Program-made: the position numbers and the translations under genes | Notes under the pieces: generated by a model | The model's database searches: none | What the model saw: only the letters and a program-made list of their open reading frames with translations | What the model was told of the DNA's origin: nothing | Shown here: positions 1 to 7,251 of the stretch, in pieces | How the letters are laid out: each line of letters opens with the position of its first letter | Position numbering within the stretch: position 1 is the first letter of the stretch | NCBI GenBank assembly: GCA_905478725.1 | Contig: CAJQJT010000156.1 | Span: forward strand, 1-7,387 | Source of the DNA: an uncultured Pseudomonadales bacterium | GTDB taxonomy: Bacteria > Pseudomonadota > Gammaproteobacteria > Pseudomonadales > Porticoccaceae | Direction of reading: 5' to 3' | Length of the DNA: 7,387 nt

Positions 1-2079
1 TCTATCGCCACGATCACAGACTTCCTGCAGACCAATCTCATCCATCCAACGACAGACACCGCCGCGGAATGCTGGGAAACCGACACCATAAATCAGCGCC
101 ATATCCGCTTCTGCTGGTGAGGCAACAATGCCCTCTTCTAAGCAGTGAACCATTTCCATGGCCATGGCGATCATCAGGCGATCGACAATCTCATCCGCAT
201 CCACCATCTTGGCTTGACCATAAAGATCGGCAAACATCTTAATCACATTCTCGTCAACCGCCTTGCTTGGCTTACCTTTTTCATTCAATTCATAGCTGTA
301 GTAGCCAAGACCATTTTTCTGACCCAGGCGTTCAGCCTGAAAGATAGCTTCAGTGGGCCACAGGTCAGCAGTTTTCTTGAAGCGCTCAGGCAAGCCATTG
401 ATCATCACTGGATAGCAGTGATTGATTGTGTCTATGCCGATTACGTCCATCAAATAAGCCGGTCCCATTGGCAGCCCCCAACCTTCCATGACCTTATCCA
501 CTTGCTGAAAGTCAACGCCTTCTGAGATCATAATCTCAAGGCCAAAGAGCATGGCGAAGAGTACCCGGTTGACTAAGAATCCCGGGCAGTCGTTAACCAC
601 AATTGGCTTCTTACCAAGGCCCAAAGCATAGGCACAGACCGCTGCGATGGTTGCATCAGAAGTGTTTTCGCCGCGAATAATTTCAACCAGTGGCATGGCG
701 TGAACCGGATTAAAGAAGTGCATGCCGCAGAAATTTTCTGGGCGCTTTAAAGACTCAGCAAGGCGGTTGATCGAGATGGTCGAGGTGTTTGAGGTAATCA
801 CTGCGCTGTCATCGAGCAAGGCCTCAACGGCGGGCAGCACCATTTTCTTAACCGATTCCAGTTCAACTACGGCTTCAACCAGTATGTTGCAAGGGGCCAC
901 ATCAGCGTCTTCAAGGCTTGGCTTGATCAGGCTAAGTATCTGGCCGGCTTTCTCTTCGGTTAACTTGCCGCGCTTAACGCCTTTGGCCAGTAGCTTATTG
1001 GCTTCCTGAATACCCAGATCCAATGCTGGCTGGTTAATATCTTTCATCACTACCGAGTAACCGCGAATCGCGTTTTGGTAGGCAATACCGCCACCCATAA
1101 TACCGGCACCAATCACGCCAGCAGTTTTGATCTCCGGCAGTTTGTCAGCCAGGGCACGGCTACGATTTTTTGCCTGCTTAACTATATATTGATCACTTAA
1201 AAACAGCCCCACCATGGCTCTTGCCTGAGGAGTTTGGGATATTTCATAGAAGGCTTCATTTTCCATTTTAATGGCGTCATCGCGCCCCAAGTGGGCAGCA
1301 TTGGAAATCAACTCAACCGCTTTTAGAGGAGCTGGATAATGATTGCCGACTTTGCCCAAAATAGCGCTGCGGAAACCTGTAGCTGTAGCCTGTAGTTCGG
1401 CATCGGACATTGACAGTGCTGAGGTCATCTGAGTGCGACGGGCTTGATAGTCTCGCTGACCTGAAGCCAGCTCTGCCAGCAGACCCAGAGATACTTCACG
1501 CAACTGCTCTGGCTCGGCGATGGCATCGACTGCACCGGCTGCCAGAGCCGCTTTGGGACGCTGCTGTTCACCAGAAGCAACCCAGTGCACCGCTGTGGAA
1601 TAGCCGACCAAACGTGGCAGACGGACAGTGCCGCCCCAGCCGGGAATAATGCCCAGGCCGGTTTCGGGCAGGCCTACAGCGGCCTTGGAGGAAATCACTC
1701 GCGAGTCACAGGCGAGGCAAATTTCAAAACCGCCGCCGAGGGCAAACCCATTGATCGCCGCAACGGAGGGATATGGCAGATCTTCAATCTCAGAGAACAG
1801 GCCATTGACGGTCTGTGCACCGGCAATAAAGGCTTCTTTGGTAGCGTTGAACATATCCTTAAACTCAGTAATGTCCGCACCGACCACAAATACGGGCTTG
1901 GCGCTGCTGACCAAGAGACCGCGAATACCGGACTGCCCTTTCAAGGTATCTACGGCTTCGCGTAAATCAGCTAATGTCTGCTGATTAAATTTATTCACCG
2001 ACTCGCCTTGATTGTCGAACTGAATTTCTGCAAAACCATTGTCGATTAGAGTGAGACTGACTGTCTGGCCTTTATACAT
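1..2079 (-). CDS. fadB: Fatty acid oxidation complex subunit alpha FadB (3' end beyond the window)
   Basis: This is the multifunctional alpha subunit of the cytoplasmic beta-oxidation complex. In the family it hydrates enoyl-CoA and oxidises L-3-hydroxyacyl-CoA, and the beta subunit FadA (thiolase) completes the cycle. Reading from the ATG at 2079, 693 codons are open to the window edge. Family members run about 715-730 residues, so roughly 25-35 C-terminal residues are missing. The N-terminal crotonase domain (about 1-190) has the oxyanion region ALGGGFE, with Glu119 and Glu139 (GLPET) at the numbering of the E. coli catalytic pair. The dehydrogenase half has a Rossmann motif GAGIMG at 324-329, SNTST near 430 and GMHFFNPVH with the catalytic His454. 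The opening MYKG and the overall match favour FadB over FadJ. AGGAAAG lies 8 nt before the ATG. fadA is expected immediately downstream, outside the window. No frameshift or missing key residue is seen. Confidence 0.97.
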   Translation of the reverse strand, partial: MYKGQTVSLTLIDNGFAEIQFDNQGESVNKFNQQTLADLREAVDTLKGQSGIRGLLVSSAKPVFVVGADITEFKDMFNATKEAFIAGAQTVNGLFSEIEDLPYPSVAAINGFALGGGFEICLACDSRVISSKAAVGLPETGLGIIPGWGGTVRLPRLVGYSTAVHWVASGEQQRPKAALAAGAVDAIAEPEQLREVSLGLLAELASGQRDYQARRTQMTSALSMSDAELQATATGFRSAILGKVGNHYPAPLKAVELISNAAHLGRDDAIKMENEAFYEISQTPQARAMVGLFLSDQYIVKQAKNRSRALADKLPEIKTAGVIGAGIMGGGIAYQNAIRGYSVVMKDINQPALDLGIQEANKLLAKGVKRGKLTEEKAGQILSLIKPSLEDADVAPCNILVEAVVELESVKKMVLPAVEALLDDSAVITSNTSTISINRLAESLKRPENFCGMHFFNPVHAMPLVEIIRGENTSDATIAAVCAYALGLGKKPIVVNDCPGFLVNRVLFAMLFGLEIMISEGVDFQQVDKVMEGWGLPMGPAYLMDVIGIDTINHCYPVMINGLPERFKKTADLWPTEAIFQAERLGQKNGLGYYSYELNEKGKPSKAVDENVIKMFADLYGQAKMVDADEIVDRLMIAMAMEMVHCLEEGIVASPAEADMALIYGVGFPAFRGGVCRWMDEIGLQEVCDRGDR

Positions 2080-2119
2080 AGCGATCACTTTCCTTAATTG
2101 GTAATTAGATTCTGTCTGT

Positions 2120-2147
2120 ATTCTAGCTTTGTTAGCGCGCCAGTCTA
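2120..2147 (-). promoter_or_regulatory. Putative sigma-70 promoter of fadB
   Basis: On the minus strand, TAGACT (2142-2147, 4/6 to the -35 consensus) and TAGAAT (2120-2125, 5/6 to the -10) are 16 bp apart. This would start transcription near 2113 and give a leader of about 34 nt with the AGGAAAG ribosome site. The promoter lies in the 118-bp divergent gap shared with the decarboxylase. No recognisable FadR-type or PsrA-type (GAAAC-N4-GTTTC) operator was found in the gap, so how fatty acids would control it is not visible. Confidence 0.45.
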
Positions 2148-2156
2148 TGATTTACT
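2129..2156 (+). promoter_or_regulatory. Weak candidate promoter for the decarboxylase gene
   Basis: TTGTTA (2129-2134) and TTTACT (2151-2156) are 16 bp apart, each 4/6 to sigma-70 consensus. A better isolated -10-like hexamer, TATGAT (2146-2151), has no good -35 partner. Either choice overlaps the proposed fadB -35 on the other strand, so the two divergent promoters may compete. An 8-bp palindrome ATACGTAT (2163-2170) lies just downstream and could be a small operator, but short palindromes are common by chance. Confidence 0.2.
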
Positions 2157-2197
2157 GCGACCATACGTATCCACAACAATATCCAGTGAGATAGCAG

Positions 2198-3592
2198 ATG
2201 ACATTGCGTTACAGTATGCACCGAGAGCAGCAGAGTAAATCTCTGCTTGAGCAGGCTAAAGGCTATGCCTATGAATACGCCGACGGCGCTGCGCAACGCA
2301 ATGTGTTCCCTTCGAAACAGGCTCTAGCGAATCTCGAGCAGTTTGTCGAAGACCTGCCAGCCTCTTCCGGAGATGCCACGGCTATTCTCAAGCAGCTACA
2401 TGAATATGGCTCCCCCGCCACCACCGCACAGACCGGCGGGCGCTACTTTGGTTTTGTGAATGGCGGCATTTTGCCGGTGACTCTGGCGACTAAGTGGCTG
2501 AGCGATTTCTGGGATCAAAATACTGCACTCTATGCAATGTCACCTATCGCCTCAAAACTCGAAGAGATTTGTGAGCGCTGGTTAAGACAATTATTCGGTC
2601 TGCCTGACAGCACTGTTGCTGGGTTTGTCAGCGGGACCTCTTCGGCGATCTTATGTGGGCTGGCTGCAGCGCGTTACCGACTATTACAGAATCAGGGTTG
2701 GGACTTTAATCAGCAGGGGCACAATGGCGCGCCAGCACTGCGCATTATTGCCGGCCGTCATATCCATGGCGCTGTAACAAAGGCCGTCGCCCTGTTGGGT
2801 TTTGGTCTCGACAATATTGAATGGGTTGAGGGCGATGATCAGGGGCGCATCCTTCCCGAACAGCTTCCGCAATTGGATGGCAGCTGCATAGTTTTATTGC
2901 AGGCGGGCAATGTCAATTCAGGTTCCTTTGATCCCTTTGACGGGATCTGTGACAGGGCTAATGAAGTGGGTGCCTGGGTCCATATAGATGGTGCCTTTGG
3001 ACTTTGGGCAGGCGCTACCAAGCGGCTTAAGCACCTGACTCAAGGCATGGAGAAAGCGCATTCATGGTCTGTGGATGGTCACAAGACGCTCAATACACCC
3101 TATGACAGTGGCATCTTACTGTGCCGCGATCGAGATGCCCTGATCATGGCGCTGCAGGCGTCCGGTGCCTATCTCAACTTCAGTGAAAACCGCGATGGCA
3201 TGCTTTACACACCAGAGATGTCTCGCCGTGCCAGAGCCATTGAACTCTGGGCCGCGCTTAAATACCTAGGTGCTGACGGGGTCGATGAGCTGGTTTATGG
3301 CATGCATGAACGAGCACTGCAGTTTGCTGAGGAACTCGGGGCGGCAGGTTTCGAGATACTGAATGATGTGGTGTTTAATCAGGTTATTGTCGCGCCAGCA
3401 GATAAGGATGCTGAGACCGATAAGATACTGGCTGCGATTCAAGATTCCGGGGAGTGCTGGGTCGGAGGTTCAGTTTGGCAGGGTAAAAAGGTTATTCGTG
3501 TCAGCGTCTGTTCTTGGGTTACTAGCCCTGAGGACGTAAGCCGATCGGTGCAGGCGTTTATTAAGGCTAGAGATACTATCTCTGGAGCTTAA
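2198..3592 (+). CDS. PLP-dependent group II decarboxylase-like protein, substrate unknown
   Basis: This is a 464-residue fold-type I PLP enzyme of the Pyridoxal_deC (group II amino-acid decarboxylase) family. Visible landmarks are YFGFVNGG (83-90); SGTSSA (145-150), the phosphate-binding loop; His190 in HGAVTKA, which aligns with the histidine that stacks on the PLP ring; HIDGAFG with Asp264, which pairs with the pyridine nitrogen; and SVDGHKTLN, whose Lys296 is the predicted Schiff-base lysine. All catalytic PLP residues are therefore present. Members act on aromatic amino acids, glutamate, cysteine sulfinate or diaminobutyrate, and nothing here decides between them. Databases often label this branch 'aspartate aminotransferase family'. 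The start at 2198 follows a weak GTGAG 7 nt upstream. A second ATG at 2216 has no ribosome site. There is no signal peptide, so it should be cytoplasmic. It stands alone between divergent fadB and a convergent antitoxin gene, with no transporter or partner enzyme visible. Confidence 0.9.
   Translation: MTLRYSMHREQQSKSLLEQAKGYAYEYADGAAQRNVFPSKQALANLEQFVEDLPASSGDATAILKQLHEYGSPATTAQTGGRYFGFVNGGILPVTLATKWLSDFWDQNTALYAMSPIASKLEEICERWLRQLFGLPDSTVAGFVSGTSSAILCGLAAARYRLLQNQGWDFNQQGHNGAPALRIIAGRHIHGAVTKAVALLGFGLDNIEWVEGDDQGRILPEQLPQLDGSCIVLLQAGNVNSGSFDPFDGICDRANEVGAWVHIDGAFGLWAGATKRLKHLTQGMEKAHSWSVDGHKTLNTPYDSGILLCRDRDALIMALQASGAYLNFSENRDGMLYTPEMSRRARAIELWAALKYLGADGVDELVYGMHERALQFAEELGAAGFEILNDVVFNQVIVAPADKDAETDKILAAIQDSGECWVGGSVWQGKKVIRVSVCSWVTSPEDVSRSVQAFIKARDTISGA
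3566..3586. repeat. Left copy of an imperfect 21-nt direct repeat
   Basis: The core GAGATACTATCTCTG (3570-3584) recurs at 3937-3951 with one change. Over 21 nt the two copies agree at 18 positions. This copy lies inside the last codons of the decarboxylase gene (residues RDTIS) and contains a perfect 7+1+7 palindrome, AGAGATA-C-TATCTCT (3569-3583). Together the copies bracket the small antitoxin gene, 367 bp apart. Confidence 0.55.
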
Positions 3593-3613
3593 TCTCACCG
3601 GAAACAAAGTCAG

Positions 3614-3853
3614 TCATTTCTGGCCTAACTGGGTCATCCATTTGAGCTCAGAGTCGGACACGTTAGTTTTTTGAGCTTTCTTGATGTTGGCAATGGCTCT
3701 AATAATTTGGAGACGGTTATTACCTACGCTTGGCACCACATCCGCGACATCCTTGCCTCGATTAGTAATGGTGAAGGATTCACCGGCCTCAACTCTGCGG
3801 AGAATCTCTGACAGCCTAGTTATTGCATCACAAGACTCGATTTTTTCGACCAT
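3614..3853 (-). CDS. Phd/YefM-family antitoxin, apparently without a toxin
   Basis: This is a 79-residue protein with the layout of type II prevent-host-death antitoxins. The N-terminal half (about 1-45) shows the Phd core, a predicted helix with RLSEILRRVEAGE (13-25) followed by the strand pattern SFTITNRGKDVADVVPS (26-42). In this family that part dimerises and binds the operator. The C-terminal half (46-79), ending SDSELKWMTQLGQK, is the usual toxin-contacting tail. The start at 3853 is chosen because AAAGGG lies 7 nt upstream and homology begins there. The frame stays open to 3997, but the extra N-terminal stretch is not Phd-like and overlaps the methyltransferase gene. No PIN, RelE/YoeB or Doc toxin reading frame lies on either side: the decarboxylase stop is 21 nt away, and the methyltransferase stop is 89 nt upstream on the same strand. 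It may be a solitary antitoxin or the remnant of a pair. Cotranscription with the methyltransferase is possible. Confidence 0.85.
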   Translation of the reverse strand: MVEKIESCDAITRLSEILRRVEAGESFTITNRGKDVADVVPSVGNNRLQIIRAIANIKKAQKTNVSDSELKWMTQLGQK

Positions 3854-3891
3854 AACAATTCCCTTTGCATTCGTGCAGATAAGAATGCCGA

Positions 3892-3901
3892 CCTGATCAG
3901 G
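3892..3901. promoter_or_regulatory. Possible operator palindrome upstream of the antitoxin gene
   Basis: CCTGATCAGG is a perfect 10-bp palindrome 38 nt upstream of the antitoxin start. It lies just after a -35-like TTGATT on the minus strand, although no good -10 follows at normal spacing. Phd/YefM proteins repress their own genes by binding short palindromes, so an autoregulatory site here is plausible. The assignment rests only on symmetry and position. Confidence 0.3.
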
Positions 3902-3932
3902 AAAAATCAAGACGCGGCTGTCCCAGCAACTA

Positions 3933-3953
3933 GCTCGAGATACTATTTCTGAA
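3933..3953. repeat. Right copy of an imperfect 21-nt direct repeat
   Basis: This is the partner of the repeat at 3566-3586, with 18 of 21 positions identical in the same orientation and core GAGATACTATTTCTG at 3937-3951. It contains the stop codon of the methyltransferase (CTA at 3943-3945 on the plus strand) and lies 84 bp before the antitoxin start. Its palindrome is degraded compared with the left copy. Confidence 0.55.
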
Positions 3954-4611
3954 AAAGTATCACATCCGCACCAATAAACTGCGGCGCACTGCCCCACTGC
4001 TGACCTAGGTATTCAAAGGTCGCTACTGAAAAGAAACTGATATGAGTGAGGTCAGATTTATAGTGCCAGTTGGCGAATTTCTCTGGGCTGGCAACTAGCT
4101 TGGTCATTATCGCCAACTGCCCGCCGGGCTTTAACATCCCCCAGAGTCGGTCTAGTTCAAATAGTGGCTTAGCCAGATGCTCAACGACCTCAGTCGCGGT
4201 AATAAAATCATATTGTGACTCAAGCAGCTCAGGGTGATTGGCGTAATAGAGGTCATAAAGCGCAACGCTATGTCCCTGCTCTTCTAACATCAGCGACAAA
4301 CAGGGTCCTGGACCAGAGCCAAAATCCAATCCCTGACTGCCGGGCTGCAGTTTCTCTAATAAGGGCTGCGCAAGTCGATTGAGAAAGCTGCGATAACCTA
4401 GATCCTGAGGGTCGTTTTCATGGAGATCATACTCCGCCTTCTCCTGATCATTTGATAGATGAAAACCCTCGGGAACAAACACTAGTTGACAAGCAGAACA
4501 TTGCAGATAAGCGCGACGTTGATCTCGATGATATTCGACCACTTCCGCGCCTGTACAAAGTGGGCAGTTCTCAGGCGCTAAAATCATGTCGTGGGTCATG
4601 TCGTGATGCAT
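3943..4611 (-). CDS. Class I SAM-dependent methyltransferase with N-terminal CxxC/CxxC zinc-ribbon-like segment
   Basis: This is a protein of about 222 residues. The N-terminus has CPLC (Cys16, Cys19) and CSAC (Cys38, Cys41), spaced like a zinc ribbon. The Rossmann methyltransferase domain follows, with SAM-binding motif I GLDFGSGPG (94-102), an acidic strand end ALYDLYY near 120, ATEVVEHL (139-146) and LKPGG (160-164). WHYKSDLTHISFFS (182-195) recalls the C-terminal part of the Methyltransf_23-type family, whose members modify diverse small molecules, lipids, quinones or sugars. The substrate here is not known. The start is uncertain. The frame opens at a TTG at 4668 (241 residues), and ATG codons at 4611, 4599 and 4587 all lack a convincing ribosome site. 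I chose 4611 as the first ATG. The resulting N-terminus MHHDMTHDM is rich in His and Met. The gene is divergent from tex and has no enzymatic partner nearby. Confidence 0.88.
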   Translation of the reverse strand: MHHDMTHDMILAPENCPLCTGAEVVEYHRDQRRAYLQCSACQLVFVPEGFHLSNDQEKAEYDLHENDPQDLGYRSFLNRLAQPLLEKLQPGSQGLDFGSGPGPCLSLMLEEQGHSVALYDLYYANHPELLESQYDFITATEVVEHLAKPLFELDRLWGMLKPGGQLAIMTKLVASPEKFANWHYKSDLTHISFFSVATFEYLGQQWGSAPQFIGADVILFQK

Positions 4612-4710
4612 AGCGGTCAAGTCACAGTCAGTTGAAAAAAACAAGTCTACCCAGAGCGGATCGCTCAAGGCATAATCTCGCGCCTAATACAGACCATTGC
4701 CAAGCGGCTA

Positions 4711-4738
4711 TTGTCTGACCAATATTGAATTTACTAAT
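4711..4738 (+). promoter_or_regulatory. Weak candidate promoter for tex
   Basis: TTGTCT (4711-4716) and ACTAAT (4733-4738) are separated by 16 bp, each 4/6 to sigma-70 consensus. They lie 18 bp before the tex ATG, which would leave a very short leader that still includes the AAAGG ribosome site. A better -35-like TTGCCA (4697-4702) lacks a good -10 at normal spacing. The methyltransferase promoter must share this divergent gap but could not be placed. Confidence 0.22.
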
Positions 4739-4755
4739 CATTGTAAAAGGCCCTC

Positions 4756-7122
4756 ATGCAATCTATTGCCAGTCGTATCGCTAATGAACTCAAGGTTGGT
4801 GAAAACCAGGTCACTGCCGCCATACAACTGCTCGATGAGGGCGCGACCGTACCTTTTATATCGCGCTATCGCAAGGAAGTCACCGGTGGCCTGGATGATA
4901 CCCAGATGCGTAATCTTGAGGAGCGCCTCAACTATATACGAGAGCTTGAAGATCGTCGCAAGTCGATTCTCTCGAGCATCGAGGAACAGGGCAAGCTGAC
5001 ACCTGAGCTAAAACAGGCGATCAATCTGGCTGAGACCAAAACCCGCCTCGAAGATTTATACCTGCCCTATAAAGTGAAACGCCGCACCAAGGGCCAGATC
5101 GCTATCGAAGCGGGCCTGGAGCCACTGGCCGATAGTCTTTATGGCGATCCCACCCAGGATCCAGAGCAAACCGCTGCAGCATTTGTGAATCTAGAGCTTG
5201 GCGTTGCCGATACTAAAGCCGCCCTAGATGGCGCTAAATTTATTCTGATGGAACGCTTTAGCGAAGACGCGGAGCTGCTGGGCCGACTGCGCCAGTTTAT
5301 GTTCGATGAGGCCAATATTACCGCCACTCTGGTGAACGGCAAAGATAAAGAACCGGGCAAGGAACAGGCGGCAGCTAAGTTCAAAGATTACTTTGAGCAC
5401 AGCGAACCGCTAAATACGGCTCCGTCACACAGAGCCTTAGCGATGTTTCGCGCTCGCCGTGAAGGGTTTATCAGCATTAAAGTCGATCTGATACTCGAGG
5501 ACGACCTGGGCCATCCCTGTGAGAGCATGATCGCCCGTCAGGTCAATATCGAAAACCTGGGGCGCCCTGCTGATGATTGGCTTGGGGAAGTGGTTCGCTG
5601 GACCTGGCGTATCAAGCTGCACACCCATCTGGAAACAGATCTGCTGGCCAGTCTCCGTGAGCGCTCGGATCTGGATGCGATCAATGTCTTCTCGATCAAC
5701 CTTAAAGATTTGATTCTGGCTGCACCTGCTGGACAAAAAGCCACTATCGGCTTAGATCCCGGGCTACGTACTGGCGTCAAAGTCGCTGTGGTAGACAGCA
5801 CCGGCAAGCTGTTGGATCACACCGCGATCTTTCCCACAGCGCCACAGCGCAAGACCCATGAAGCCGAAGCCATCCTCACCCATTTCTGCGAGAAATATGA
5901 TATTGAACTAATCGCGATCGGCAATGGCACAGGTAGCCGAGAGACTGAAAGTTTCGTCTTGGATATGCTGAAAAATAACACCGCATTAAAAGCCCAGGCG
6001 GTGATGGTCAATGAAGCCGGTGCATCGATTTACTCAGCATCAGAATTCGCTGCCAAAGAATTTCCCGATCTGGATGTCACCATTAGAGGTGCAGTCTCTA
6101 TCGCCCGCCGGCTTCAGGATCCATTGGCCGAGCTGGTTAAGATAGACCCCAAATCCATTGGTGTGGGCCAATATCAGCATGACGTTAGTCAGGTGAAATT
6201 GGCTCGTAGTCTCGACTCAGTGATTGAAGACTGTGTGAATGCTGTGGGTGTTGAGGTGAATACCGCCTCCTCTGCCCTGCTGCGCCGCGTCTCTGGCCTC
6301 AGCCAAACCATTGCCGACAATATTGTCGACTACCGGGATCAGCAGGGAGCCTTTAAAAGCCGTGAGCAGCTCAAGCTGGTCAGCCGCTTTGGTGAGCGAA
6401 CCTTTGAGCAGGCAGCGGGTTTCTTGCGTATTGCCAATGGCGACAATCCGCTGGATGCCTCGGCGGTTCACCCAGAGACCTACTCTTTAGTTGAGCGCAT
6501 TGCTGAAGCCAACAAGACCTCCCAGAAAGCCTTGCTTGGCAATAGCCAACTGCTGCGCAAACTGGATCCTGCAAACTATGTGGATACCCAGTTTGGTCTG
6601 CCCACTATCACCGACATCCTCAGTGAGCTGGATAAGCCAGGACGTGATCCGCGCCCTGAGTTTAAAACTGCCACCTTTAAAGAAGGCATAGAGACCATTA
6701 AGGATCTCAAACCCGCCATGCTCCTCGAAGGTGTAGTAACCAATGTCACCAACTTTGGTGCCTTTGTGGATATTGGCGTGCATCAGGATGGATTGGTGCA
6801 TATCTCGGCGATCGCCAATCGTTTTGTCAAAGACCCCCATGAAGTGGTCAAAACCGGCGACATCGTCAACGTCAAAGTGATGGAAGTCGATGTTGCTAGA
6901 AAGCGTATAGCATTAAGTATGCGCACCGATGATGAAGTGGCTCCGACTGGCTCTACTAAAAACCCAGAGGGAAAGCCCGATGGCAGGGCTGATCACAGGA
7001 AAAATGGCGGCCCTAAACCGGCCCATAAAAACGCCAAGCCCCAGAATCGCTCTCAAGCACCAAAACCGCAGGCTAAAGGCAGTATGGCGGCACTCTTTGA
7101 AAAAGCCCTAAAGAAGCCATAG
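4756..7122 (+). CDS. tex: Tex-family S1 RNA-binding transcription accessory protein
   Basis: This is a complete 788-residue Tex (YhgF) protein, close to the roughly 770-785 residues usual in the family. Tex is a cytoplasmic nucleic-acid-binding protein linked to transcription and RNA turnover, and it is widely conserved. Domain order is as expected. The helical Tex N-terminal region (1-200) includes [18 protein letters not shown] (31-48). A YqgF/RNase H-like domain starts at [18 protein letters not shown] (330-347). The highly conserved block [22 protein letters not shown] (419-440) runs into the [17 protein letters not shown] segment (463-479). Helix-hairpin-helix repeats lie at about 498-560, and an S1 domain at about 653-722 contains [26 protein letters not shown] basic, low-complexity tail (730-775, rich in Lys, Pro, Gly, Asn, Gln) ends in [12 protein letters not shown], a common Tex ending. 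AAAGG lies 5 nt before the ATG. No break is seen. It appears monocistronic, with a tRNA gene downstream. Confidence 0.97.
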   Translation: MQSIASRIANELKVGENQVTAAIQLLDEGATVPFISRYRKEVTGGLDDTQMRNLEERLNYIRELEDRRKSILSSIEEQGKLTPELKQAINLAETKTRLEDLYLPYKVKRRTKGQIAIEAGLEPLADSLYGDPTQDPEQTAAAFVNLELGVADTKAALDGAKFILMERFSEDAELLGRLRQFMFDEANITATLVNGKDKEPGKEQAAAKFKDYFEHSEPLNTAPSHRALAMFRARREGFISIKVDLILEDDLGHPCESMIARQVNIENLGRPADDWLGEVVRWTWRIKLHTHLETDLLASLRERSDLDAINVFSINLKDLILAAPAGQKATIGLDPGLRTGVKVAVVDSTGKLLDHTAIFPTAPQRKTHEAEAILTHFCEKYDIELIAIGNGTGSRETESFVLDMLKNNTALKAQAVMVNEAGASIYSASEFAAKEFPDLDVTIRGAVSIARRLQDPLAELVKIDPKSIGVGQYQHDVSQVKLARSLDSVIEDCVNAVGVEVNTASSALLRRVSGLSQTIADNIVDYRDQQGAFKSREQLKLVSRFGERTFEQAAGFLRIANGDNPLDASAVHPETYSLVERIAEANKTSQKALLGNSQLLRKLDPANYVDTQFGLPTITDILSELDKPGRDPRPEFKTATFKEGIETIKDLKPAMLLEGVVTNVTNFGAFVDIGVHQDGLVHISAIANRFVKDPHEVVKTGDIVNVKVMEVDVARKRIALSMRTDDEVAPTGSTKNPEGKPDGRADHRKNGGPKPAHKNAKPQNRSQAPKPQAKGSMAALFEKALKKP

Positions 7123-7168
7123 AGAAATCGCTAAAAGCCATTATCAGGGATAAAAAACAGGGTCAATT

Positions 7169-7212
7169 TAGCTTCCTCAGGCGCGAATAAAACTGCGCCT
7201 CGGGGAATGCTA
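7169..7212 (+). terminator. Imperfect hairpin after tex, possible terminator without a U-tract
   Basis: An inverted repeat runs TAGC-TTCC-TC-AGGCGC, a 10-nt loop, then GCGCCT-C-GG-GGAA-T-GCTA. The inner 6-bp stem is perfect. The outer parts pair through a C bulge, a T bulge and one G-T pair. It starts 47 nt after the tex stop, where a terminator would be expected before the tRNA promoter. It is followed by an A-rich stretch rather than a T-run on the plus strand, and the minus strand shows no T-run either. It may instead protect the transcript 3' end or act with Rho. Confidence 0.4.
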
Positions 7213-7251
7213 AAAAGTTATGAATTATTTACCGGATAATTGTATTTCGCA

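Noticed and set aside
145..1984. Several plus-strand open frames of 79-126 codons under fadB
   Set aside because: They lie opposite a fully conserved fadB frame, have no ribosome sites or recognisable domains, and are composition shadows.
2080..2197. FadR- or PsrA-type operator in the fadB promoter region
   Set aside because: No GAAAC-N4-GTTTC or FadR-like symmetry was found. The only palindrome is the 8-bp ATACGTAT, too short to assign.
3854..3942. Possible toxin remnant in the gap upstream of the antitoxin
   Set aside because: All frames checked give short, non-recognisable peptides with early stops or no start. No PIN, RelE or Doc motif can be seen.
3854..3997. N-terminal extension of the antitoxin frame up to 3997 (48 more residues)
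   Set aside because: The extra part overlaps the methyltransferase 3' end, is not Phd-like, and the internal ATG at 3853 has a good AAAGGG site. It is read-through of open frame rather than a longer protein or a toxin fragment.
5139..6840. Minus-strand open frames of up to 117 codons inside tex
   Set aside because: They are antisense to a conserved tex coding sequence, with no homology or initiation signals.
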